DNA of 64,000 nucleotides, from the NCBI RefSeq assembly GCF_949987515.2, contig NC_082687.1:121625838-121689837 (forward strand), written 5' to 3'. This DNA is from Delphinus delphis. Taxonomy: Eukaryota; Chordata; Mammalia; Artiodactyla; Delphinidae. This document shows positions 34,128 through 46,716 of this stretch, piece by piece; positions within the stretch are counted from its first letter, which is position 1, and the number at the start of each line of letters is the position of its first letter. A model generated the notes under the pieces. That model made no database searches. It had not been told where the DNA came from and worked only from the letters and a program-made list of their open reading frames with translations. Made by a program: the position numbers and the translations under genes.

Positions 34128-37094
34128 TTTGATGATTTTTATATGGTCTGTTACTTTTATATGGCTGAATAGGGGAGTGACAGTGCTTTGGAAGGGCAGC
34201 CTGAAGAAAGGGTATTTCCCTCTAGGCTTTTGCAATGTATTCCTTCCTAAATGTCTTATTGTTGTCCCATGTGGTTACTCTTTTCATTTTGTTGACAACT
34301 CTGCAATTACTGCCAAACTTTGCAATTTCATCAGGGGGTGCATAAGTTTTCTCTTTCTAATTATCATTTTCTTTCTCTCCTTCCATGGTGTCTACCTTCC
34401 ATGCTGACCTGCCATCAATATCACATCCAGCATCCTGTGGAAGCCCCCCCACCCTAGGCTTACCATCTACAGTGCACCTTTATTAATTTTCTGTTCACTG
34501 TCTTATCATCAAGAAAATTTCCTAAGAGCATCTTTGGATTGTGTGTGTACATGTGTTCATTTGTTTGCTTTAACAACTTTGGACACCAAAGTGGTCTATG
34601 CTGTTGGTAACTAGTGTTTAACTTGCCAAATAAAATAGGAAAAATAAAATGATGACAATTACTTTGAAATATTAAGCAGAGCCGTAGACTTACAGAAAAT
34701 GTAGTTTGGCAAGTGAAGTGACTTAGGCCATCCTGTGCATGTCTACGCTCAGGCCACACACCTGAGATTTCACTGTATACAGCAACATCACTGGAACAGA
34801 AGGTTCAGGAGAACAAATTACTCTTAAATAAAACCTTTTTTATACTTCCAAACAAATTTGTGCCTTTAGTAAGGGGTGCACATTAAGAGATCGTGTTCAT
34901 AGCGTAATCCATTCATCTCCAGCAGAAACACAAAGTGGCATTCTTGACCTACTTCTCTTTTGGTTAATTCTGTTACTTATGATCCATAAGCTTCTAAAGA
35001 TCACTAGTTATTGTTCTGTGATTAAGCTATGACTCCAAAGTCAGAAATAAGATTTGCTAATGAAAAATTCCTGATCGTCTATTGTACATTGAGGATATAT
35101 AGACACCTTGGTGTTGCTGAGATGCATGAAAATCAAAAGATATAATTGCTCTCTTTGAAAAATCTATAATTGTTATGATAATAAAATTAAATAATAATAT
35201 AGGAAGAATTAGTTACAAATGTGTATAGCCAATGGTTAAGAAAACAAAGAAAAGGAAATTCTTCTGACATAGTTAATCCTGTTCCCACTATTGGATGAAA
35301 AAAAGGAAATTAAAGTTTTTCTGGTTGGTATTTAACTCTTCATTTTGCTTCCACATTATCTCTGAAGGCACATCCAAGGATGCCTTGGAGTGCCTGGAGT
35401 AAACCAATGTTGGATGATGTGATTCTGTTTGTGATTAGAGAATGCCCTCCACTTTTTTTCATCTCCTTAGGTTCTCTATATTAACCTAGAATGGTAACCC
35501 TCCATGAGGCATACCCCAGTTGGAACAGGCTTTGTTTAGGTTCTGTTTTTTAAGTGTTGCTGCCTAATTGGTCTATCTACCTTGGGTACTAGAATAGTGA
35601 TAGCAAATGTCAGTTGAGTTCACTTAATTAAGATACCTTTCCTTAATCTTACAAAAGATGAACTATTAAATCAAGACTTATAAAAACAACAAAAGACCTG
35701 ATTGACAATGTGTGCCCACTTTATGGAATTAGTGTGGTTTATCACATAACTAATAAGCATAAAGAAATATGTGACCCAGAGTTCTCCAGCCATTATAGAT
35801 CACTGACACTTTTCAAATTGTGATTTGAGGTCCCATTCTATATTGAGTAGTAGGTTGTTGTGTTTTTTTTTCCCCCAAGCTTCTCCTCTGGAAGTGTTAC
35901 ATGCTCCATAAATCCAAGCTGTTCCTGACCCCAGCTGTGCCAAAGTTCTGCTGAGGTTCTTTCTTCTGCCCATGAGCAACTTCTCCAGAAAGTTTCACTA
36001 TTCCTGTATCATTTCACTACGAGCATGGATACAGCTAAATCTTTCAATTCCTCAAGGCAAAAAACAAAAACAAAAACTACTGTAAAGGTAAATTAAGGTC
36101 TTTATTTCTAGAGAAAAAAAAATGATATTTTCCTAGATTCTTGGACAAAGAAGCAAAGTTACTTTCAGACCTTTCCTTCTCATAATATACTTTTTATAAT
36201 TGCAAACTGTATACAGCTACATGGTAATATTGGCATTTATTATCAATTTTTCCACCACCAGAGTACTGCTGAAATCTTTGGTTAGATATGTTTAACAGAA
36301 CTATCTTTATCTTAGTTCTGCCTAAATATTTTATTTGTTTCATTTTCCTTATTCTCTGATATCTACCAATTCCTTTGTCTGAGGAATCTCTTGCTAATTC
36401 ATGTGGAGTATTCATGAATACCAACAAATACTGTAAGAAATTCTCTATCTCTCTATCAGCAGTTGCTCAAATTTCAGCCTTTATGATACAGAGATGACAT
36501 CAACTACACTTTAATTCATGTTGCTATTTCTTCTGTACCCACTGAATGCAACCTGCAGGTTGAGTTGGTGCAATGCCTCTCAGAATGTGTACTCTACAAT
36601 GGAGCCCAATTCAGAATGTGTACTCTACAATGGAGCCCAGGGATAAATCTTTTCTCCATGATAAAAGCCAGGGAAAGAAGGAAAAAGAGAGAAAGTCATC
36701 AAATTCCTTAGCTTGTGATTTCAAAAAAGTTTCAAAAAGTAAAAATCCTATATAGAGAACCTTATTTTGTGATGATTTCTTGATCCACATCATCCAATTT
36801 CACCCTAAACTTGTGTGGTCTGAGGCTTTGCTCGCTGACATTTTATAGTCATTACACAGGGCCCAAGATAATATCTGTCAACAGCAGCCTTTCATACAGG
36901 GCTAGGTAGCTAATAATTCTGTATATTAATTAGAGCCAAAGTAACTTTTGCAAAGTAATTTTAAAATTTCAGATTTTAGTTGTCCTATTGGGACAAAAAA
37001 AGTCCTTGAACTAAATATGTAACATTGGAAATACACAGATTTTCTTCTTAATTATAATAATAATAATTGAATATCCAAGCTATTGCTCTAATAG
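34128..37094. other. Unassigned AT-rich DNA
   Basis: Nearly 3 kb without a recognised gene or confident repeat, except the 31-bp tandem duplication at 36581. Frames at 34460-34759 and 36194-36427 have no known domain. Confidence 0.5.
36581..36642. repeat. 31-bp tandem duplication
   Basis: Copies at 36581-36611 and 36612-36642 are identical over about the first 28 bp ('cagaatgtgtactctacaat' then 'ggagccca'). Confidence 0.95.
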
Positions 37095-37240
37095 AGTTAA
37101 AACTGGTTTCCATTTATTCATTCATTAAATAAAAGTTTAGTGAGTGTGTTTTATACAATGTCCTGCTGGGTTTTATGGACACAGAAAACAGAACCAGGTC
37201 TTTCTCTTCAGAGACCTAAGAGTCTAGTGGAAAAGAAACA
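37095..37240 (-). repeat. Ancient LINE 3' end (L2/L1M type), antisense
   Basis: 'atttattcattcattaaata', 'caatgtcctgctgggtttta', 'gagacctaagagtctagtgg' is the usual reversed old LINE tail. Confidence 0.5.
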
Positions 37241-38034
37241 CTTAAAAACCAAGAGTTACTATTTATAGATATTATACTAGAGTAGTTATTCTTACCCAGG
37301 GATGCAGAACAAAAACACATAGGTATTTCTATTATCATTTTTTTCAAAACACATATGCGTGGCTGTGCCCTTTAGGTATATGAGTTTTAAAATGCATTAT
37401 TTTGATTCTGACTTGCATGTTTATTAGAGTCACAGAAAGAAGATGCTAGCATTTAGCAGAGGGAATGATTAACTCAGGCTGGGAGGCAACATTTGGTCTA
37501 GAGCAACTTTTAATCTGGATCTTGAGGATTATGTGAGAATTCAGTAGGCAGAGAAAATGGGAAGGGCAGTAGAGTCAGAGAAACAGAAAAAGAAAAGCAT
37601 ATAGGCGTGCTTATAAATAGAAGGAAGACATAACATTTAAGGATAGCATGGCAGGGCAATGACTTCTGAAAATCTGTGGCAAAAAACCCCACGAAAACCT
37701 TAGACCTATGTTGACCAATCACAAAATAAAGTGACTTTAGAAGTAAACATGTCAACAAGAATATGAATCAAAGTCAAAGCCTGTGTCTGTGTAAGAGCAA
37801 ACTTCATTTTCTGTCAAGGAAGGAACCAGTGCATATGATTGTGGGCAAGGATGACAGTATGAGAACTGGTTCCACCCTTTGAAAAAATGTTGTTTCAAAA
37901 CATTTGTTCTCCAGGCAATCTCCTCCTGAATGCATGTCATAAATGAAATTCTGCCTTTTCTTGATTAGCATTCTTTCTAGTTCTTAAGAGAACAGAAATG
38001 AGGTAGGAATAGGCACGTGAGGTCAACAAGTCTA
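37241..38034. other. Unassigned DNA
   Basis: No gene or confident repeat. Confidence 0.5.
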
Positions 38035-38240
38035 TAAGATAATAGCTCTTTATATGTGCCACGCATTGTGCTAAGCATTTGTAAAACATTGCTTTGTTTA
38101 ATCTTCACCACGATAGACCTTATTAATCCCATTTTGCTGGTGAGAAAGCTAAGGCTTTGACAGTTGAATAACTTGTCTAAGATAACTTGGTATTCAAACT
38201 CAGACAGACTCTAAAGTCTGGCTTCTAAAGACTCTGCTGT
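38035..38240 (-). repeat. MIR, antisense
   Basis: Near-complete reversed MIR: 'tgccacgcattgtgctaagc', 'aatcttcaccacgatagacc', 'gagaaagctaaggctttgac', 'aataacttgtctaagataac', ending 'agtctggcttctaaag'. Confidence 0.85.
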
Positions 38241-38700
38241 ACAGTCTTATTCTATGGGTTAGAAACACTTTTCTAATAAATACTCAGCTCGTAAGAAGGA
38301 ATGTGGTGGAAAACACTTCTTAGTGCCACAGAACAAAGTACAGTGTACTGTATGTATGACAGAGAAAGAACTGTCAAGCAATAAAGTGTTCACATGCAAG
38401 CATACATTACTTTCAAGTGTCACCTTGAGAATGTAAAGAATTGATAACTTCCATGACTTATTAGCCAAAGTTTGAGTGAATTTTCTTCAAATTGAACATT
38501 TAGATGAAACATACTCTATACCAGGAGGAAATCTTTAAATGGAACTTAAAGGAGAGATCAGCAAAGCTCTTAAGTGTTTATTGCTCCTTCTTCCCCAGGT
38601 TGGGAAATAGGATTGATGTCCTCCTTTCTCACATGTTTACAAGGTAAGACCTTTTTTTTTTTTTTTCATGAGTATTTAAACCTTCCCGTACCATACAGCT
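38241..38700. other. Unassigned DNA
   Basis: Contains T15 at about 38652. No gene or confident repeat. Confidence 0.5.
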
Positions 38701-39350
38701 CAAACATCAGCTATATTACTCTCTCATCATTCTGGGATCTATGATCTATTAAACCATCAATCCTTCCCATTCACTGAAGAATTTGACATAATTTTCCTCT
38801 ACACCCCAAATTTTGTACATTGTCAAGATGGCTTCATCATTTATTGAATTAACCAATATTCTAACTTTTCATTTCTGTGTCTCCTCTACTCCAATCTTGA
38901 AATCTGAACTCACAGGTCCAAATTCCCAACCTCACCACTTCAACTTTCCAATCTTACCATTCCATTGAAAATGGAGTGACCACCTCCTCACCAAGCAAAC
39001 AAACATTATTCTGTTCTCCTTAATTCGTTTGTTTGGCAATATCCTTATCTTCGGAAATGCTCTTTTCTATAAGCTTCTATGAAACCACACTATCCTTGCT
39101 TTTTTTTTTAATCTTTCTAATGCTCCTTTTTAAATCCTCTGCATGAGTTCATTGTTCTCTCCATTCTTTTAATGTCAGTGTTCTGTAGATTTTCATGCAC
39201 AACCTCTTCTTACTGCAAACACATCTATGAGTAATCTCATCTGTAGCCATGGTTTATAAACCCACTTTCTTCCTGGATGACTCCAGCTTAGATTCATCTC
39301 CTGGACACTTTGGAGATGCATATATCCAGTCACCCCCTAAACATTTTATT
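38701..39350 (+). repeat. L2 ORF2-region fragment
   Basis: The pyrimidine-rich coding decay matches L2 order in its second half: 'cacaacctcttcttactgca', 'gtaatctcatctgtagccat', 'ctggatgactccagcttaga', 'gcatatatccagtcaccccc'. The first half is less certain. No open frame of length remains. Confidence 0.5.
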
Positions 39351-40321
39351 TTGGAGAAGTATTTTCAGGCAGAGAGAATCTATGCAGCAGACAGAAGCAA
39401 CAGTGAATTTAGAGAATCTAAGAATGTTTAATTTTGAGTAAACTGGAGAATGACAAATGAGACTGGAGAGAAATGACAGATATTATTCATGGAGATTTTA
39501 TAAAACGTACTAAGAAGTGTGGATCTTACTTTAAGAGAAATATGGAGCAATTTAAATTTTCTAATCATGGTACTGACACTGTGATTAGAAAGATTACTCT
39601 GAAAATAAGATAGAAAACTGATGATTAAAGAAAAGGCAGTAGAAAGTGACAAGTTGGCAGACTTTTATAGTAACCCAGGTGAGAATTTGTGGGAGTCTGA
39701 AATAAAATAAAGTAAATGGAGAGAAATATTTAATAAATGTCTACTAAAATAAAGAATCTTTTGGTTAGTAAGTATTAGTGCTTCAGTTGATATGGAATAA
39801 ACTCCTTTCATGTTAAAATAAATTTAGTAGAGTGCCTGAAAATCATATTTGGGAATGTGACCAGGGAAATATTTTAAGTGGATATATGTAGCTGAAATTT
39901 ATCAGTTGTAAAATTAAATATGTAAAATTTATTAACTAAATGAAGACATTTGAAAAACAAACAAGTAAAAAAAAAAAGAAAAAAACCAAAACCAGCAACA
40001 AAAAGATGGATTATCTGTCAGTGTATTGTCAGTAAAAAAGATTGTTTTCTGCTGACTAAATTAATTGCAGTTGAGTTTAAATTTGTTGGTCTTATTTTTT
40101 AAATGAGTTTATATGGTGCTTTAAATCATCTCAATGCTAAACTAATTTTTCCCCAGGAAACTTTTTCACTTATTTAACAAGATATGGAAAAATTATCAAA
40201 CAACTTTTGCAGTATTATTTTAATTTTGTACACACATTCTCCTATGCTCTATTAGGTAAAATGTGTGATTCAGAGAGCTTTTGGGGGCATTTATATTATT
40301 TTTTTATTTTCAGTTTTACAT
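39351..40321. other. Unassigned AT-rich DNA
   Basis: A-rich run at about 39966-39990. No gene or confident repeat. Confidence 0.5.
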
Positions 40322-40336
40322 TAAAAAAACTTTTTT

Positions 40337-40519
40337 TTTTTTTGCGGTACGCGGGCTTCTCACTGTTGTGGCCTCTCCCGTTGCGGAACACAGGCTCCGG
40401 ACGCACAGGCTCAGCGGCCATGGCTCACGGGCCCAGCCTTTCCTCCCCGACCGGGGCACGAACCCGTGTCCCCTGCATCGACAGGTGGACTCTCAACCAC
40501 TGCGCCACCAGGGAAGCCC
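40337..40519 (-). repeat. CHR-type SINE (short GC-rich form), antisense, with TSD
   Basis: Minus-strand head at 40519: 'gggcttccctggtggcgcag'. The body ends 'gaagcccgcgtaccgc' with an A-tail. Exact 15-bp duplication 'taaaaaaactttttt' at 40322-40336 and 40520-40534. Compared with the copy at 42841 it lacks about 20 bp in the middle, near 40440. Confidence 0.95.
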
Positions 40520-40534
40520 TAAAAAAACTTTTTT

Positions 40535-40796
40535 GTTTCTTTAGGGTGACGTGGCAGAAAAAAAATTTGACATGTTATGCTATTATCATTATCTAGATTG
40601 AGATATTCTGAAGGTAATAGTATTTTATATTTAAATAAGACTGTCTTTAAATGTTCTTATTCTTTTCTGAAACACTGTGGCATAAACAGGGACAACATTT
40701 TCTCAGAATACAATGGTGAGAATCAGACTTTGGATAAGTGATGTATGGAGCTCTCAGGATGCTTATTCTACTGTACTAGTAGATCACAACCATGTA
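40535..40796. other. Unassigned DNA
   Basis: No gene or repeat recognised. Confidence 0.5.
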
Positions 40797-41307
40797 GAGT
40801 ATACCAGTTTCCTATGATTGCTGTAAAAAAGGACTACATCCTGAGCCGCTTAAATCAGCACAGATTTATTTTCTTAAAGTTCTGGAGGTCAGAGATCCTA
40901 AATGGATTTCACTGGGCTGAAATCAAAGTGTGAACAGCACCAGATTCCCTCCAGAGTTTCTGGGAGAAAATCTGTTTGCTTGCCTTTTTCAGCTTCTCCA
41001 GGACTCTGCATTTCTTGGATTATGGCCTCTTCTTTGTTCTTCAAAGCCAGCGGTGTAGATTCTTCTCTTTCTGCCTCCATTGACCTTGGCTTTCACTATA
41101 TACAGGGCCTTCTAATCTTCTAGCTATAGTCTAATCACCATTTACCTCCCTCTTAAAAGGATAATTCTAAGGATTCTTCTTCAGGTAATTCAAGATTCCA
41201 AGATTTTTAATCATACCAGCAAGCTCTCATTAGCCATGTAAGCTAACATTCACAGTTTCCAGAAATTAAGACCTGGCTACTTTGGGGACCATTATTAAAC
41301 TTACACA
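40797..41307 (-). repeat. MaLR/MLT1-type solo LTR, antisense
   Basis: Opens 'gtataccagtttcctatgat', then 'gctgtaaaaaaggactacat', 'aaagttctggaggtcagaga', 'tctgcctccattgacc', and ends 'aaacttacaca'. These are the reversed blocks of a common MaLR LTR. Overlapping short frames on both strands at 40898-41123 lie inside it. Confidence 0.75.
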
Positions 41308-42824
41308 TATAATAATACTACAATATCAGCATTAATTATTTTCTTCCTTGGGCATTTTATTTTCACCTTTCCCAGTGCTGGAAGCAGAGTAAGAGATGAG
41401 TTTTGTTTCATGCCCAGATCCACTGCATTACTACATTATATGTAGTGGATATCCACTATATCCACTACATTATATTTTTGTGTTGGGGCTCCGGATAGAG
41501 GAAGCAGGTAATAAAGTTGCATTAGAACAATGGTTCTCCATCAGGGTTCCTTTCCATGTTGTTATTCTTGCTTCTGTAACTTCCCACTAAAGATATGTAC
41601 AATATGGTGAATTTTTTTTCCTCAGCTGAACAGATGAGGCAGAAATATGGCAGCCCTGGTAACTAGAATACATGTGCCCTAATGGGGAACAAAGAGAACT
41701 CTCTTCTCCCTTTTCCCAAGAAGACAGACTCTCCTCTCCTTTCTGGCTTTAACTGAGAGAATAGAACCCTGTAAGGCACATAGAATCAATATTTATAATG
41801 GAGACGCATGGAGGGAGGATGTTCTGATCATCTTATTATACGTGCTGATATTTCTGATCTTTAAAAAAATCTAAGGCACTTTGCTCAGAAAAAGCATATT
41901 TTTAACCCTGGTGGCCTAAACCACTTAGGCCAAATTCCTACTACTTAATTACATTCTGTCTAGAGTATCCTTCCAAGTGTTCCAGAACTCACAGTGGTTT
42001 TCATTTCCTATCCTAAGCTGCTCCGTTGTGCTATTGTTATTATTTAACATTCCTGAGAGTAGACAGATGCGCTGTTTGAAACAGGAATATATATTTCCTA
42101 TTGAATAAGCTAATAGTCTAAAATATTGTTGCCATATTCCATCTCCAAGTTGAATAAAAGAAATGCATTAAAGGAAACATAATAAAAGGAAACAGTGAAA
42201 GAAAATACAAGACAAGGCCTCTGTCCTGGTTAAAACCCAAACCAGCTGATGTGGAGAATAGGCCACTTTGTGACTTTGGGTCTGGCTAAATGTTCTCATT
42301 TTTGCAAAAACAATAAAACACTTGTGCTTATGTTGTAAATGGACAGGGCTATTAATTTCTAATAAAAAGACTTAACTATGTTTAAAGGAAGGATCACAGG
42401 AGGATGGGGCATTTTTGTACAGCAAGAGCATTCCATTTAAAATAACTATTATACATTATAACTCTCCATTTTTCCCACCCTCATTTCTTTCAAATCATCT
42501 TATAAAGCATTCACATTTCTTAACATTGTAATTCACTCATTGTTAGAATCATACAACTATAACAAAAAAATCACAGAAAATTTTGACAGCAAAAGGGAGG
42601 CAGTGTAGCAATGATTAATTATTATAAGCCCCTAGCCCTTCTCTTCTATTTCAATAGAAGGGCTCTCTCTCCTTTTAAGACAAATCCCTTTACTTGTGCT
42701 TTGAAACTATACCCTCTGGCTTGGGCAATTCAACCTACCAATTGGCTCTCTCTGGTCTGACTTCAGCCTACGCTTATCTACTTGCCTTTTATATATAAGC
42801 ATGCCAAGTCTCTTTTATGTAGAA
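41308..42824. other. Unassigned AT-rich DNA
   Basis: Includes a 16-bp perfect palindrome at 41443-41458. No gene or confident interspersed repeat. Confidence 0.5.
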
Positions 42825-42840
42825 TAATAGGAATATTTTT

Positions 42841-43056
42841 ATTTTTATTTTATTTATTTATTTTGCGGTACGCAGGCCTCTCACTGTTGTGGCCCCTCCC
42901 GCTGCAGAGCACAGGCTCTGGACGCGCAGGCTCAGCGACCATGTCTCACGGACCCAGCCGCTTTGCGGCATGTGGGATCTTCCCGGACCGGGGCACGAAC
43001 CCGTGTGCCCTGCATCGGCAGGCGGACTCTCAACCACTGCGCCACCAGGGAAGCCC
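42841..43056 (-). repeat. CHR-type SINE (short GC-rich form), antisense, with TSD
   Basis: Full-length copy. Minus-strand head 'agggcttccctggtggcgca', B-box-like 'gggttcgtgcccc', body end 'gaggcctgcgtaccgc', (AAAT)n-like tail. Duplication of 16 bp with one mismatch: 'taataggaatattttt' at 42825-42840 and 'taatagcaatattttt' at 43057-43072. A 109-codon frame (42782-43111) merely reads through it. Confidence 0.96.
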
Positions 43057-43072
43057 TAATAGCAATATTTTT

Positions 43073-44419
43073 AAAAGAGCTGAATATTCTTTTCTCTTTT
43101 GCATTTCCTGAGTAGGATTCTCCCCAGTTCTGCTAGAGTCATCTGTTTGCCGTGAGGAAGATTGAAATTGTGGAAGCTGGATTGCATTGAGTCAGAGGCA
43201 GTCACTGTTCAGCTTTTGACATCCGAAATAAAATATGTGAGTTGACTACAAGACTGAAGTTTTGAAAGCCAGGTTTGGATGAGATCAGTTTTTTTTTTCC
43301 TAAAACCCTCTAGCTTCCACTAACGCCCTAATGTATTAAATATTTGGCTTGTCATGCTAGAGCATAGATATTTTCTACTTACCAAGGATATAGAAAAGTC
43401 AGAATATGTCATGAAGAAAGTCCACCATAAAGGGAGGTAGGGAAGCCTTCCCACTCTTATTAGCAGGCCAGGGGTGGGTGAAGTGTATGATGAAAGCCAT
43501 ATATCTTGATTACCCCTCTTTATACCATGGTTCCAAATGTGACATGCTGTTAAGTATGAAGAAAAGCCAAGAGTGAAGTGAAGTTGACACCACTGCCTGT
43601 TGAGAACCTTTGGGAGGAGGCACATATGCAAGTTCCTTCCATATCCAAGACCCTCCCCAGGCTTCCTCCACTGGAAATCAGTATGGGGGTAAGCATGAGG
43701 CCTGAGGGACTCTTTTGCCCAGCTCCATGAGGGATATGTTTTCTGCGAGCCCAAATACCATCTTATGAAGGAAGAAGGGAATGTGAATAACCGTTCTGAT
43801 GGGAAATTGGACTTTCAGCTGATTCTTTATCCACAAGACTTTTATATAAAAAGAAACTATTTAAACCACATAATGCTGAGGCACATTTTTCTAGTAAGTT
43901 GAGGTAAGTTTTTGCCTCCACTTACCAGAGGGGAGAAGTAGCGGATATTTATCAGATAGTTTTGAATGCCAAGTATCTGTGAAACACCCTTCTTGTATCT
44001 GGAGAGTTTGCCACAGAGTACAGCCTTTGCTAAAGAGAAGCCAGAATTTATTCCCCCAATCTTTCTTGTTACTGATGTGCAGACTCATATGCTCAAGATG
44101 ACTTTGATTTGAAAATAAGCAAAGTGTCGCAAACAAGGTGGCACTAGCATCTGGCTTCTGACTTAGGCCCTACTCTTATTAGCATGAACTGTGAGTCTCC
44201 AACAACATCAGTGTAAATGGCTTTGTCATTATCAGTGCTGAGTAATTATGGCGGAGTATTTTCACTGGAGTAACCTTAATTGTAGCTGGTTATTGGTCCT
44301 TGGTGTGTGGCTTCCATTCTTGACTCTCTGACCAGAGATTCTAGGTGCTACCTATCATGTTTATTAAACTCCTTTTCTGATTAAACTAGTTGTTGATCGC
44401 TAGGAACCATAGCCAGTGA
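43073..44419. other. Unassigned DNA
   Basis: Contains a 144-codon minus-strand frame (43320-43754) with no recognisable domain, signal peptide or membrane segment. In this much sequence one frame of that length is expected now and then by chance. No repeat recognised. Confidence 0.45.
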
Positions 44420-44660
44420 CAGTTAAATTTCCTGAGTGCTTACTCTGTACCATACACTGGTTTAAGCACTTTGCATATTTTATTTATCTCATGTAATTCC
44501 TCTCAACAATATTAATAAAAATAGATACTATTATTATCTACATTTTACAGATGAGACAACTTAGAGGGGGATTCAATAACTTGTCCAAAGTTGTTTGTTA
44601 ACCAGTGAGATTCAAGTTCAGCCAGTCTAGCCTCATAGCCCATATTTCTATCTCTACACT
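44420..44660 (-). repeat. MIR, antisense, near full length
   Basis: 'ctgagtgcttactctgtacc', 'aagcactttgcatattttat', 'gatactattattatctacat', 'tttacagatgagacaactta', 'aataacttgtccaaagttgt'. Confidence 0.88.
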
Positions 44661-44679
44661 TTAGACCTCATAATATGTA

Positions 44680-44760
44680 TATAGTATTTATATATATATA
44701 TATCTTTATCTATTATAAATATATATATCTTTATCTCTCTATATATATATTATATATAGG
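44680..44760. repeat. AT-rich (TA)n cluster with duplicated unit
   Basis: 'tatatatctttatct' occurs twice (about 44697 and 44723) inside a TA-rich stretch. Confidence 0.9.
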
Positions 44761-44934
44761 CCTATTTATATAGTGCAAGAGTAAATCTCTAGCTATGTAT
44801 TTACATTGTACATATCTTGAGAAAATCCTGTACCTCATTCTGTTTATAAACACTGCTTTATTTCCCAACCTTGTCCTTCCTGGATGTGTTGAAAGCATGG
44901 CTTTCACTTGCTTTTCCCACTTCATCCCCTATCT

Positions 44935-46150
44935 TCCACTTTCAGTCCTCTAAAATACAGCTTCCTCTCCTATTGTTCTCTGTAACTGCTTCTCACTGAG
45001 GTCACTGAAGGTATTATCAACAGTCTCTTTTTTGGTCTTTATTCTTACTCTATTTCTCTACAGCATTTGGTATGTGATTCCTTACTTCTTTCTTGATTCT
45101 TTTTAACTATTTGGTTTCTGTGATATTTTTGTGACCTGGTTTTTATCCTAGAGCTCTGGCCATTGTCTCTCAGGGCCCTTCATGGGCTCTATTTCTTCTG
45201 ACATACCTTAAATACCACTTTAAATTCTCAGTCTTCTTCCACTTTCCCTGGATGAACTTATAGACATTCTAGATATAGAAACATTGATGAATCTCTAATA
45301 TGTATGTCAGCAAACATATTTATCCTAAGATCTATAATTACACATCATATTGTCTGCGGGAAATCTCCCTTAGTACGTTCCAAAGATATTTCAAGTTCAA
45401 ACTTAATATTTCCCAATTAAACTCATCTTTCCTTTCCTTCTCAAATTTCTCCTCCTTCATTCCCATTATCAGTTAATGAAAGAACCATCAGCTCACTCCA
45501 TCAAAAAGCCCACAGGTCATCTGTTACTTCTTTTTCATCTTCATACTCCACCTCAGTTCGCTAAGTGCACTAGCTCTGTCACAGTGCACATCACCCATCC
45601 TCACCATCCCTACCAGCTCTGCTTTTACCTTTTTGTACTGCTTACTCCAACGGCCTTCTAAATCCATCTATATGGGATTTCCTCTTTATATTTTCCACCT
45701 CCTTTCAGAACTGGCTTTAAAAAGCATAAAAGTAATTATTTCACTTCTCATTTAACATCTTTCAGTTACTCCCCATTACTCAGGATACAGTCTGAGCTTC
45801 TCAGCCACTACTTATTTGATCTGGCCTGTGCTTATCTAGATACTTTATTATCATACAACTCTCTGTCTACAGACCACATTCCACCCAACTGATTTATTTG
45901 CAGTTTCCTCTAATACTCGCGCTCTCTTGTGCACCTGTCTGAGGTTGCTATTAACTTCATGTGACACAGTTGGCTTACGCCCACTCATCCATCAAAACAC
46001 ATCTCCGATTTTACACTTTCCGTGTCTTCCTGTGTGCTCCTCTTAGTGATAACAGTGTTAACTCTGTGATATTCTCTCACCCACTAGACTGTGAACTTTC
46101 AAAAGAGATTTACTATGTCTTTGGTCTCAGAATATTCAGGCCTCCCGTGA
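44935..46150 (+). repeat. Long degraded L2 element (RT region to 3' end)
   Basis: About 1.2 kb of pyrimidine-rich sequence follows L2 order. It has decayed RT coding DNA ('ctacagcatttggtatgtga' at 45060, 'cagggcccttcatgggctct' at 45173), then 'ttcaaacttaatatttccca' (45394). Next come 'cagttactccccattactca' (45764) and 'gatctggcctgtgcttatct' (45820). It ends with 'cactagactgtgaactttc' (46082). No reading frame survives; short frames at 45476 and 45961 are residues of it. Confidence 0.6.
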
Positions 46151-46224
46151 AGATTGAATTATTGTAGAAACTAAATATTATTTTGCAAATGAACTGGTAT
46201 CAAAAGTATATGTATTTACTTGAA

Positions 46225-46300
46225 AGTTGAGTGAAGGAAGGCCTGGAGAGGTTAAGTGATTTGTCCATTGTCACACTGCTAGTAAAGACAAAGATGTAAC
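46225..46300 (-). repeat. MIR core fragment, antisense
   Basis: 'ggagaggttaagtgatttgt', 'ccattgtcacactgctagta'. Confidence 0.75.
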
Positions 46301-46351
46301 TATTCATTATTCTTTAACTGACACTCTCAGAACTTAAAAAAAATGCCTGAA

Positions 46352-46561
46352 GGGCTTCCCTGGTGGCGTAGTGGTTGAGAGTCCGCCTGCCGATGCAGGG
46401 GACACGGGTTCGTGCCCTGGTCCAGGAAGATTCCACATGCCACAGAGCAGCTGGGCCCGTGAGCCATGGCCGCTGAGCCTGCGCGTCCGGAGCCTGTGCT
46501 CCGCAACGGGAGAGGCCACAACAGCGAGAGGCCCGCGTACAGCAAAAGCAAAAAAAAAAAA
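46352..46561 (+). repeat. CHR-type SINE (short GC-rich form) with TSD
   Basis: Head 'gggcttccctggtggcgtag'; the body ends 'gaggcccgcgtacagc' with a long A-tail. Exact 16-bp duplication 'aaaaaaaatgcctgaa' at 46336-46351 and 46562-46577. The three frames through it (46327-46616) are not genes. Confidence 0.97.
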
Positions 46562-46577
46562 AAAAAAAATGCCTGAA

Positions 46578-46699
46578 ATACAGAAGACAATATATACTTG
46601 TTCAATGAATGAATGAAAAAGGAAAAGAAAACTATCTCATTTTATATAACAAAAATGTTAAAAATAGTGAATTTCAAAATAGTGCCGAAGAGGGAAGTT
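46578..46699. other. Unassigned spacer
   Basis: Short AT-rich stretch between the SINE and the composite LINE-1 insertion. Confidence 0.5.
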
Positions 46700-46716
46700 A
46701 AAATACACCACTTTTG
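46700..46716. repeat. Target-site duplication, left copy
   Basis: 17-bp 'aaaatacaccacttttg', repeated exactly at 49464-49480. It brackets the whole composite insertion. Confidence 0.95.

Noticed and set aside
41443..41458. 16-bp palindrome 'tagtggatatccacta' with a further inverted arm
   Set aside because: About one is expected by chance, and the region shows simple local duplication. No operator or origin context.
43320..43754. 144-codon - strand frame as a gene
   Set aside because: No recognisable family. A frame of this length is plausible by chance across six frames of 64 kb.
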